A stretch of DNA of 64,000 nucleotides from Amborella trichopoda (taxonomy: Eukaryota; Streptophyta; Magnoliopsida; Amborellales; Amborellaceae). Positions 31,958 through 41,980 of this stretch are shown piece after piece. The stretch's first letter is position 1; each line of letters opens with the position of its first letter. The DNA lies in the NCBI RefSeq assembly GCF_000471905.2, contig NW_006499677.1, forward strand, positions 466,561 to 530,560. The letters run 5' to 3'. Below the pieces are notes generated by a model. It was not told the DNA's origin. It saw only the letters and a program-made list of their open reading frames with translations, and did no database searches. Made by a program: the position numbers and the translations under genes.

Positions 31958-34900
31958 ATGGCCGAGCCTTCTCACAGGATCCCTAATGTGAATAACCTTT
32001 CGAGGGGAGAAGAGGTCAGCACCAGTGAATTTATTGGTGAGATTCTAGTGAGGGGCGAGCCCATTTGGCTCATTGATGCATTACGCAGGCCAGAGTGGCC
32101 TCTCAGCATCACTTTGTTACTGACCCCATTCGTTTTGAAATCTGGGAGGATGATGACGGAAATATCCATATCGAAGAAGGAGTGGCCCTTCTTCATTGCA
32201 TGCATACGAATGTGGCCTCCAATGCTAATTTACCCACTTTGGGGAAGAGAATGGCGAAGACCAAGGGGCTGATGTGGTCTTATGCAGGTCTTCGTGTGTA
32301 AGGGGAGCACCAATATTTAAAAGGGTACTCTTCTTAGACCATTGAGGTGCTAGGGTCACACAGAAGCATTCTAGAGCGTGCTTCTTTGCTAGCAGTAGCT
32401 CAGTGCTCAGCTAGCTATTATGATCGGTGCTCCAATACTGTCAAGGTTTTGTTGGAGACATGGAGTCATGTTAGCAACACATGGCTCCTTGGGCATGGGG
32501 AGGCAGGAATCTCCTAATTGGATCTTCATTTCATTAGTGGCCTTCCACTGATCGGGGCCATGTATGATGATGTCTTGCCTCAGAACTCAGTCATCTTTGG
32601 TAGTGCTCAGTTAGGGAGAGAGGAACCGCATGTCAGTCTTCAGAAAGTTTTCGAGATATACCAGTTGCTTCATTCCAAGTCTAGCAACGGTCGGGTAACC
32701 TTCACCGAATGGATGAAATTCTTTTTCAGGGATTATCCTGAGGGTGGTTGAGGCTCTTCAAGAAGAAAGGGAAAGGCAGTTGTTAAGGAGACGCCTCCCA
32801 TCTATCAACCTAAGACCAGTGATAACTCTGTCTTCTTGGCCGCTTACCTAGCCTTATTCTTATGCAAATTCATTATTCCTGGTGGGGCAGATGACATCCG
32901 ACTAGGCACACTCTATGTAGCTTGCGATATGGTGAGGGCATGCCAGTATGCTCTCGCTCAACCAGTCCAACATCTACCACGGACTGGGAGCCATCTCTAG
33001 GGGGAAAGCCTACAAAGGCAAAGAGGGGGGAAATTGAATTGTCAGGGGAGAAGCCTTTTCTTGAGATTTTAAGACTCCATTCCCCATCCATTATGTGTAT
33101 CGGTGGCTAGCGGCCTATTTCCCTTCCACCTATGTCAGGAGTCAGGGGTCGGGGGAGAACATGTGCCCCTTCTTGATGAGAATTGTTAGTCAAAACGCTA
33201 TCTTTCATAGCCCAAGGGATGCTCGGAGCTTGTTTGGGAATGACTCCTCAAATATGCGGTGGGTCCCATTTATAGTTGGGAGTTTTATCGACCATGCTTT
33301 TATTGATGAATTGAGGAAGTAGTTGGATGACACTCCCATGCTTATCAGGGAGCTCATGTTCATGTTGAGCATTAGAGGGGAGGTTTCACCTTATCAGACC
33401 CCACACTGTGCCATACTGGAGGGTACTTCCCTCATCGCTTCGCCCGTCAGCGTGGGCTTGATCAGAGCTGCCCCTTCTTTATGTTTTTTGAAAAGCGATG
33501 GGACAGAGTAAACACCCGGCAAAAGGAAGAGCTTGGGACTCTTCCTAAGTGTTGGCCGCCAAAGCATATACGGACCGCATGGTCCACATGTTTGGAGGCG
33601 ACGGAGATTAGCAAGTATGTGCTACCCCATTTTGGCAGAAGGGTCTGGGTGACCGAGGCCCATGCATGCTGGTGGAGGATTACCAGCTTGGGATACTGGG
33701 AGGCTGATAACCCTTGGAAAGGGGAGAACTGTAATTGGCGTCAAGAGATTAGACAAAGGAGGATCATCAATGCTCTTGCTCTTGGTGAGATTTTTTACTT
33801 AGGCTATCCTTGGAAATGATATTCTCTTAAGATTCCTCGAGGGATAGCGGCTGATGACACTTCGCCGTAATTTCTTGCCATGAAGAAAAAGACTGAGAGC
33901 TTCTTTGATAAACTCAACTCTGTCTTCAAATGGAAGGAGGGTCGGAACGTCCCAGGTCATGAAGGGCATCAAATCTAGGATTTGAACGCGTTGTTCGGGA
34001 GTGGCCCCAACATTGCTCTTGTTGCAGGCTCTTCACAAGTGAGGAGTTCTGAGGCGGCTGCTTCTCCTCCTGCAGGAGGGAAGAAAAGGAAATGCTCTAC
34101 CCCTACCAGTGTTTGTACACCGACTCAGGCTGTTAGACCTGCTCGAAGATGTAGGGTTGCCAAACTTCCAGTTACTTTGGAATCAGGAGGTAGCTCTTCG
34201 TCCTCTGATTCATTAGCTGCTTCCTCAGTTTCACTTTCTGTGCTTTCTTGATCATCTATTGCCTCTTCAGAGACCGAAGTGGATGAATTCGGCCCCTCTG
34301 AGCCTATTATTATCACTTTTAATCGAGACATGACTCCAGAACTTGGGGTGGTGTCTCCAGGTCCAAGGGGTGTTCCTGAATCAAATCTGATTCCAATGAA
34401 GGTCAATGAGGCTAAAGGCTCTGCAATCATTGTCCAAGGAGAGGAACCTAACACTGACATGGCCTCTAATCCTCAGGAAATTACTGCCTCGGCTGAGACA
34501 GGAGCTGAGGTAATGGATGACGAAGGCCAAGGCATCTTTCTTGGGAAGGGGCCTATGGTTAGCGAGGCTCTTGAGCATCAAGAGGCTATTGCCGCAGAGT
34601 GCACAAGTCAGAAAGATGAAGGGGTTGAGCTTTTTGTGACAAGAGTTTTGGCTGTAGAGGATGCAGGCCAGTTGGAAGAGGCCATGGTTGAACCCGAAGT
34701 GGTGACCTTAGAAGATGAAGGCCAAAGGGAAAAAGTGGCCTCTGAACTTGTCGAGGCTGAAGTGACAGCTCTGAAGAGTGAGAAACAAGGAAGATATGCT
34801 GGCCTTGAACTCATTGAGGCCATGGTAGAGGGTGAGAGACAAAAGGAAGAGGCTCCTTTGAAGCATGTTGGGGTAGGAGTGGTGGCCCCAACAGGCGAGG

Positions 34901-35709
34901 ATTAGGGTGATGAGGCTGGTTTTGAAGAGGCCAGGCAGATTGAGGCTGGGGTTGCCTTTGAACCTGAGGTGCCTGAGGCTTTGGGCTTCACAATTGCTCT
35001 AGAAGAGCCAGTGATTCACATGCCTGTCGTCCCTTCAAGCCCAGCCCTTCAAACCGAAGTTCTTTCAGTAGTGGTGGACTTATGAGAACCATCCAGACCT
35101 ATTTTTAGTGGAATTTCTGGCATAATTGTGGACATGCTCCGTGCAGGTATTCAGGGTCTAAGGGAGCCGCCTCTCGGTAAGATGGGCAAGGCAATAGTCA
35201 AACTCAGGGAATTTGCTGCTGTGACCAGCATTTTAAGGAATGCTCCAGAAGTCCTCTCTCATTTTAACGCTACTTTGGATGAGTTGGAGAGTTGGAGGTT
35301 GCATCATGAGGCTGAGACCAACAAGTTGGCTTCCTTGGAGGAGTCAATCTCACGCCGTCAGAAGGGAATATATGTCTGTGCTCAAAAGAAGGCCACTATG
35401 ATTGCCCGTCAGCTTGATCTCAAGATGGAGGGAAGAGCTTGCTTCAACAGGATGGTAGGCATAAGGGAGGAGATATGAAAGCTGAAGGATGAGTTTATTG
35501 CTCTTGAGAGTGAAATGATTTAGAGAAGGGCCTTGAATGCTTCTTTGGCAGAGGATCTATTAGAACTCACTCGCATCATCGAATTAGAAACCGCCTCTAT
35601 GGAGCAGGAGGCTCAAATGGTGGTCAAGCTAAAGGAGCGTATTCAGCATGCCGAGGCTTCTTCTGCAGTATCCAAAGTAGAGATCAATAAGATCATTGAT
35701 CATTTTTAG
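31958..35709 (+). pseudogene. plant mobile domain (PMD) protein gene inside element B, opposite to the LTR strand
   Basis: I take the start as ATG 31958 (MAEPSHRIPN), because the longer frame begins at GTG. The PMD spans about 32080-33830 in broken frames. Landmarks are RFEIWEDDDGNIHIEEGV, NTWLLGHGEAGIS then LDLHFISGLPLIGAMYDD, VSLQKVFEIYQLLHSK, FLAAYLALFLCKFIIPGG and RFARQRGLDQSCPFFMFFEK. An acidic Glu/Ala/Val-rich part follows (34279-34905) and then a coiled-coil-like end (35128-35709) closing with NKIIDHF. PMDs occur in host proteins such as MAIN/MAIL1 and in transposons. Several stops and frameshifts are present. It most likely derives from a captured or co-mobilised gene. Confidence 0.75.
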
Positions 35710-35732
35710 AGTGTCCTTTCTTTGTTAGCACT

Positions 35733-35775
35733 TGTAAAAATTTTGAATTTATGAATGAGATGCCCTTTTTTTTTT
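35733..35775 (+). terminator. poly(A)-signal-like tail of the PMD gene
   Basis: TTGTAAAAATTTTGAATTTATGAATGAGATGCCC, shown here in pieces: TTGTAAAAATTTTGAA, then TTTATGAATGAGATG. The related tails at 11800-11830 and at 54620-54600 (minus) share TTATGAATRRGAT/TTATGAATGGAA at the same distance after the last codons. Confidence 0.55.
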
Positions 35776-35869
35776 CTTTTGGCTAATTTTGCTGCGTGAT
35801 TTCATCCTTCTTTTATATTGCCGCTCCTCATTTGCTCTTTTTGGGCTTGAACACCTCTTAAAATGTTTA

Positions 35870-36464
35870 TTGTCTCAAGGGGTCAAGGCAGAATACCCTA
35901 GGCCTTGTTTCGTCTTGTGACAAGCTGTTGTGGCTACAATGACCTCGAATGGGGGAGCAATTGCTTCTTCTCCCCTTAACATTTGATTGGACAAAGGCTC
36001 ATAATCCATTTTTCTCATTATTTGATGAGCCTGGTTATTGTAAATAGTCCAATCAGAAGGGGTTTTGGCCTTCATTCAAGGCGCATTAACTTCAAGCTCC
36101 TCATAGCTCATGGTCTCAGGCACAAACTCCTTTAGATGTTTTGAAGCAATGCCCATAACCTCCAATTAGCTCTAGAGACTGCGAACTTTGCTTCTTAACT
36201 CTGTTAGGGGATCCTGTTCCTAAGGGTGAGACGGCTGTCCCTTCTAAAACTGCTCTCCTCTAACAGAATTAGGGAAGCGCAGAACTTGTAGCTGACTCCT
36301 GGTCTGAACTAACCCTACGGTGGGACAAGGAGCATCATCTATGCTTATGGCAACTGGTGTTTGAAAAATCTTCCACGGCGGTTGGCGCCTCTTTTTTGCT
36401 TTCAAGAGTGAACCTTTTGACAATGAGACTATCATGGTAGTATCTGCTTTCAAGAGTGCAATAG
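35870..36464 (-). pseudogene. gag-protease tail of element B
   Basis: Minus-strand text LEVMGIASKHLKEFVPETMS, then MKAKTPSDWTIYNNQAHQIM and YEPLSNQMLRGEEAIAPPFE, matches the last open frame of element D (54190-54543). In both elements this tail abuts the 3' end of the antisense gene. The join to LTR sequence at about 36465 is a deletion point. I do not recognise the domain by name. Confidence 0.75.
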
Positions 36465-39400
36465 GTACTGCTAGACGATGAGACAATCATGGCAGTGCTT
36501 GACTTAGCCTCCCTTGATCAAACGAGAGGGAAAGAAGAAGAAGAGAGAAAAGAAAGAGAGAGGGAAAGGACATGCACAGTACTACCGATGTCGTGCATGT
36601 GAGAAAAATAAAGGAAAAAGATAGAGGAAAAGAAGAAGAAAGGAGCAGTAAGAAAGAAGAGAAAGGGGAAAGAAGAACGAAAGAAGGGAGAGAAGAAAGA
36701 AAGAAGAAGAGAATGAAAACATGGACGACGATAAGCATCCGCCGTCCATGATAGGGGAATTAAGAAGAGAGAGAAAATATGGACGACGATGAGCATCCAC
36801 CATCCATGACAGAGAAATTAAAAGAGAGAGAAGACATGGATGGTGACGAGCTTCTGCCGTCCATGACAGAGAAGAGAAGAGAAAGAAAACATGGACGGTG
36901 ATGAGCTTTTGCCATCCATGAAAGAGAAGAGAGGAGGAAAGAGAAAACATGGACGATGATGAGCTTCCACCGTCCATGATACAAGAATTAGAAGAGAGAG
37001 AAAACATGGACGACGATGAGCTTCCATCGTCCATGACAGAGAAGAGAAGAGAGAGAAAACATGAACAACTATGACCTTCCCTCGTCCATGACAGAGAAGA
37101 GAAGAGGAAAGAGAAAACATGGATGGCGATGAGCTTCTGCTGTCCATGATAGAGAAAAGAAGAGAGAGAAAATATTAACGACGATGAGCTTCTACTGTCC
37201 ATGACAAAGAAGAGAAGAGGAAAAAGAAAACATGGACGGCGATGAGCTTCTACCGTCCATGACAGAGAAGAGAAGTGAGAGAAAGCATGGATAGTGATGA
37301 GCTTCCGTCGTCCATGATAGAAAAGAGGAGAGGAAAGAGAAAAATATGGACGATGATGAGCTTCTGTTATTCATGACAGAGAAGAGAAGAGGAAAGAGAA
37401 AACATGGACATCGATGAGCTTCTACCGTCCATGACAGAGAAGAGAAGAGAGAGAAAACATGGACATCGATGAGCGTCCACCGTTCATGACATAAGAGAAT
37501 AAAAGAGAGAAATCATGGATGGCGATGAGCTTCCGCTATCCATGACACGGGAATTAGAAGAGAGAGAAAACATGGACGGCGATGAGCTTCCATTATCCAG
37601 GACATAGGGGAATAGGAGGAACCTTGACAGAGGCCCGGCCCGCCACTCGAGTTAAGGCTCAGCCAGTACTATCTATGGCCCAAAAGTAGGAGGACATCAC
37701 ACCCGGCGATAGGCTCCGCCATGCATGATCAGAGAAGAAAGAGAGAGAAATAGAGAGAGAGGAGGAAAGTGAAGAAAAAGAAAAGAAAGATAAAAGAGAG
37801 AGAAGGAAAGTGAATAAAGAAGATCAGAGAAGAAAAAGAAAAGAGAAATATAGATGAGGAGAGAGAAAGAGAAAGATAGAGATGAAGAGAGAAAGAGAGA
37901 GCTGAGAGGATGAGAGAGATGAGAGGTGGAGAGAGAAAGAGAGAGATGAGAGGAGGAGAGAGATGAGAGGTGGAGAGAGAAAGAGAGATGAGAGTAAGAG
38001 AGATAAGAGTAGAGAGTAGAGAGAAAATTACCTTCACTAAAGGGTACCAGACCTTCTCTTCTCTGTCCTCTCTCTCTCTCCAAGACTTGCCCACAATTTG
38101 AACATGAAAACTCTCAAATTTTATTGATGAGTATTGAAAAATTAAGGGTCCTTTGACAATTGTGCTTAACATGTACTTATAAAATATGGCTAAAACATGG
38201 GTGTACGCCCAAAAACTACCTAAAGTGATGATAATTAGAATTTAATTGAATTAAAAGAAATTCTAAAATTGGGTGCAAAAGGATTGTTTTGCCCTTGCTC
38301 GACAATATGTGAAATTTCAAAACAGTCCCTACTACTGCCTTAGAACTTGTGTGATCTTTCATGGATGATTCAGATTGCTCCGGCGTTCGTTTGGCCAAAA
38401 GATGATTGCTTTCTTGTCAGAATTGCCATGACGATCGATTTGATACTAACTTCGAACCCTGGATCTCATTTTTTGGCCACGATCATGCGACTCAAAATTT
38501 ATATAGATCTTGAAAAATTTTGCTCAATAGTGTGCTTGTTTCTTAATGTTTTTCTTTGGTTTGTTCGTTGAATTGCACTGAGCATGCCGTCACGATCACG
38601 TTGCAACAAACGCAGCTCGATTTTGTGTTCGGACGAGGATTTCATCGTTTTGAGTTTTTGGCGGGAATCTGGAGCTGTGATGACCAGAATATGCAGCAAC
38701 TTTGAGGCCTTCGTGTGCCGAATCCAACCGTTCATCATACGCGGTTCGGACCAAAGATATCCCTAGGCCTTACGTACATAATGCAATTGGTTTCACGTCA
38801 ATCGAGTATGCGAGCACCGTGATATTGCCACCGAGTGAGGCGTGCTGATGCTGAATGTTTTGCAACTATTCTTCACGAATCATCAACTTCTCTCTAGTTT
38901 TTCTCCCTGCTCGGGTATCGTCACGGGGCTGTCACATATCAAAACGCTCGTCTTGACAAGATGACGATACTCACCAATTTTGAGCGCGATCCATCTCAGA
39001 ATGAGTGAGATACAAATCTTTGAAGTTGCTACTCGGTATTGTGTGCACCAGCCTCCTTTAATGGAGATTGGTGTAGGGAGGCCGCACGGAATAGCGTGCA
39101 GCCTAGCCCTCTTCGATCTTTTATCCATAACTTTGTCCTTGAGTATCCGATTAAGCCAAAACGTGACCTATGGGGTTTTTTGACTGTGATGGATCCAATG
39201 GAGGTGGTCCCACAGCTGTTTGATGCACCGAAAATAGAGTTCTAGTTACAAGGTGTGTTTCAGGGTGCTAAAGGCCGACTTTTCCGAAATTGTTTCGTTG
39301 TCTGTGCTGCCTTAAACATGTCTGATTGCGACTAAATTTGGTAGGTGTTCTTTTGAAGTGTTCTAGGGTAATTCTGAAACTATCTGGAATTCCACTGTAT

Positions 39401-39473
39401 GTTGAGGCTTTATTGACTGACTTCTCTTTTATTTTGCATCGGGACTCAAGGTGCTGAAAAATGTGTTCAAACA
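36465..39473 (-). repeat. 5' LTR of element B, 3' end deleted
   Basis: It starts on the minus strand at 39473 (TGTTTGAACACATTTTTCAG), with the TATA region near 38180, a CT-rich tract (38035-37725) and the hairpin minisatellite (37610-36718). It lacks the ~640 bp found at 13850-14490 in the 3' LTR. Confidence 0.82.
36718..37610 (-). repeat. hairpin minisatellite, uninterrupted copy, about 16 units
   Basis: GATGAGCTT landmarks recur at 55-58 base spacing (for example 36848, 36903, 36961, 37018). Most units keep CATGGAC...GTCCATG arms around the GATGAGCTT spacer, followed by a purine stretch. This is the unbroken counterpart of 14738-15368 plus 25921-26300. Confidence 0.9.
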
Positions 39474-40058
39474 GGGAACCCGTGCTATCGATGGTTGGAA
39501 ACCTCCCCTTTTGGTACCCTATAGGAAAGGGGACCTGATCAATAGAAGGTGGGTAAGGCTTTTGGTACAAAACACTTTCTTGTGTTTTTTATGCCTGTAA
39601 GCCTTGGATGCTTTTATTGATCATCCATTGCACATATTCCTGCATGAACATCGACGGTGCCACTTGTGGGGCTATGTTGGGCTGGACCTCAAAGGAGGTA
39701 GTGGCCTCGGTGTTTGAGCCAGAGGGGGAGGTTGAGGTATTTCTTCCTTTCCGAGTAACAGATAGGGGGAAGAGTTCGCCTCTTGATGGGAAAACACTAT
39801 GGGAAGGGCATCTTTGAGCCCCATGAGCTTGTCTAAGATGTTGTTTAGGACATTCTCGAAGCAGGCCATCGGGTTTTCAGGCTTGTCCTCATCATGGCTC
39901 ACCGTCAATACCTCAACGTGTTGGTCGGAGTCAGATAATTCAACGGGAGAAGTGATCCTGGTCCTTTTCGTGCTCCTATCCGGCACTCCAAGTAGCAAGG
40001 GTTGGGCTTTCCCCGTATGAGCCAGAGATATTTTCAAGGACCGCATAAGTACAGGCAT
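39474..40058 (-). pseudogene. gag of element E, N-terminal piece
   Basis: The frame from 40058 (MPVLMRSLKISLAHTG) contains PMACFENVLNNILDKLMGLK, which aligns in position with EWMNMFKVMMQSILEKMECL of D's gag. It stops at 39672. Another frame continues with KPYPPSIDQVPFPIGYQKGR, as in D, up to the insertion point of B. Confidence 0.8.
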
Positions 40059-41665
40059 TAGATGACCTCGGGGTCGGGCAGTTATCGAGCCTGACGCTTG
40101 AAGGCCTTAGGGCACTAGCTTGCTTTGGATAGGCTTGTGATGACCTAAGGAACGTAATTCATCCACTGGATTTTTATGGCCTTGAGGCCGCCGGTTGGGC
40201 GAAGTAGGTTCGCCTTCCTATGTCACAACAACATTGGAATGGACCATGTCGTTGGTCTCGGATTCCTCCGTGTCTTGTAACGGGTGGAACTGGTTTTGAT
40301 TTGATAGGTCTTCTGTGATAGAAGACTACTTTTTGTGGGAGGGGCGAGACTTTCATCCCCCTTACCTGCTTGAGCCGCAGGCTCCTATAGATCTTCCCCT
40401 AGAATAGGAAGCGATTACAGTCTTCTTCTTGACAAGCTTGCTTGACTAATGTGTGGTCGAACTTTATTAGCTCAGGCAATGTGTGATGCCCGAGAAGGAG
40501 GGAGTTTGTAGGCGACGACGGTGGCCAAGGAACTCCTGAAGGAGGGGTAGGCTGACCGATCGTCATTAACAGTGTCCTTCTATTTTGCACCAACGACAAG
40601 GGCTGGTTTGCACGTGCAGGGAAGGAGGAGTGAAGAGGATAGTGCTTGAAGGAAATTTCTTCGAGTACCACACAGCTGGTGGCTTGGAAGAAGTTGGTGG
40701 AGCGGCTAACGCTTGTCCTTTTTTGCGGTTGGCAACATCTTTGAACCTGCACATGTGTGCACCATCCATGGTGGTGTTCATGTGGTCGCAGGGCCAACCC
40801 CTTGTGAAGTGAGGGGCGGAGTACTGGTGATACCTGTCCCCTTAGTTTGTGAGGCCTTAGGGCCTCAAACATGCATGTGCACTTGTTTATGGGACTTTTG
40901 ATTGTCTCGAAAGTCACGTGTTCATCGGGCCTTGACCTTTGGGCTACCCCGAGCTATAGGGTTAGCATGCATGGTGTGGTTGGCCTTAAGACAACCAGTG
41001 TTGCATCCGGGTCGGAAGAGACCCGAAATAGTTTGGGAGAGTGGTGTGGGCTATCGCCTTCACCGACTCGTCACAATGACAGTTAGACCGCCAACAATGA
41101 TGTATGTATAAGTGCGCGTGGCGATTGGGTGGCCATGCGAACTATGCCAGCGTACGATGTGTGCAAGGGGGTGCCAGCATTGGCAACACCCCTGTGAGAC
41201 ATGGGCGGGGTCACCTTCCGGTTACCTATGGAGGCGGTGGCTTTGCTAGGACCCACTGGGAGAAGTAGAGTAGTGGTGCAAGGACCACGTTGAGGCATGT
41301 GACTGGTGGGGTGTCCCTCATTGACAGGGTGCTTGTGTGAGGGGGGGCTATAGTGTCGCCCATGCAGTTGACATCAAGGGATTTTCCCTTGATGGTCGAA
41401 GAGGAGGGGCAGGTATCTTGAGAGCCCATGCCCCGAGTTTTCCTAAGCATGACTAGGATATCAAGGCCAACCTGCCCACTTGAGTAGGACACGGGGCAGG
41501 CAGGACTAGATGGTCCGCTCGCCCTAGGTGAGGTCGCAGATATGGGGATGTAGATATCCCAAATCCAGACAAAGGAGGGACAGTGGGATCCCATAGTAAC
41601 TTTAGAGAGAGAAGAAAGAGAGGTTGGTACCTGAAAATAGTCAAAGCCAACGATAGGGTGATGTG
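40059..41665 (-). other. leader of element E
   Basis: This lies between the primer site and gag on the minus strand. The open frames 40399-40917 and 41226-41681 on that strand are Pro/Ser-rich and match nothing that I know. Tat leaders can carry extra frames upstream of gag, so they are not excluded, but I do not call genes. Confidence 0.5.
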
Positions 41666-41683
41666 TCCCCAGTGGAGTCACCA
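41666..41683 (-). promoter_or_regulatory. primer binding site of element E, tRNA-Arg type
   Basis: On the minus strand TGGTGACTCCACTGGGGA starts 2 bases after ...GTCTAGCCA. This is the form of primer site I know from Ogre/Tat elements (tRNA-Arg), unlike the tRNA-Met site of the Tekay elements. Confidence 0.75.
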
Positions 41684-41980
41684 GTTGGCTAGACTTAGTT
41701 CTTAGGGTCAGGAGAGAACCCTCTCAGACAACCGCGGGGTCGCTCACACGCAGATGTGAGGGCGTGCACCGGTGTGGGGTGCGCAAGAACGGGGGCTCTT
41801 GTGAGCAGATATGTACCAACAATGAGAGATTTTGGATGGTAGGGGGCACTTTGGGGCGCTTGCCTAGTCGCTTGGGGTTCAAGGGACACGCCCGGGCGGT
41901 TAGCTCTCTTAGAACAATTAGGAGGCCCTCCGGCTATCTGCCAGCGTGGCTTGGACAGGGACTCTTATAAGGATTGCAAC
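41684..41980 (-). repeat. end of the 5' LTR of element E, cut by F
   Basis: GC-rich sequence between the primer site and the start of Tekay element F. The rest of this LTR lies beyond the window. The assignment depends on the primer site and on F being an insertion. Confidence 0.6.

Larger units (their letters stand above)
13850..39473 (-). mobile_element. element B: Tat-like LTR element with antisense plant-mobile-domain gene, inserted in E gag
   Basis: On the minus strand B runs from 39473 (LTR start TGTTTGAACAC) to 13850 (LTR end ...CTAACCA). It is flanked on the minus strand by TTCCC upstream and TTCAC downstream, a 5-bp duplication with one difference. Inside are a 5' LTR lacking its last ~640 bp (39473-36465), a gag-protease tail, an opposite-strand gene (30949-35760), tandem arrays, a polypurine tract and a 3' LTR (28160-13850) that is itself split by a Tekay element. 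The deletion at about 36465 removed the LTR end, primer site, gag and protease. No RT or integrase is present. Confidence 0.8.

Noticed and set aside
34125..34460. Minus-strand frames of 111 and 71 codons opposite the acidic region (34125-34460, 34608-34823)
   Set aside because: Shadow frames of the plus-strand PMD gene, without independent similarity.
36582..37202. 206-codon minus-strand open frame, and similar frames at 14541-15407 and 25779-26326
   Set aside because: Low-complexity Ser/Leu/His translations of the 57-bp hairpin minisatellite. All frames are open for the same reason and the unit is not a multiple of three.
40399..41681. Minus-strand frames of 172 and 151 codons in the E leader
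   Set aside because: No recognised domain and Pro/Ser-rich composition. Retained only as possible leader frames, not called as genes.
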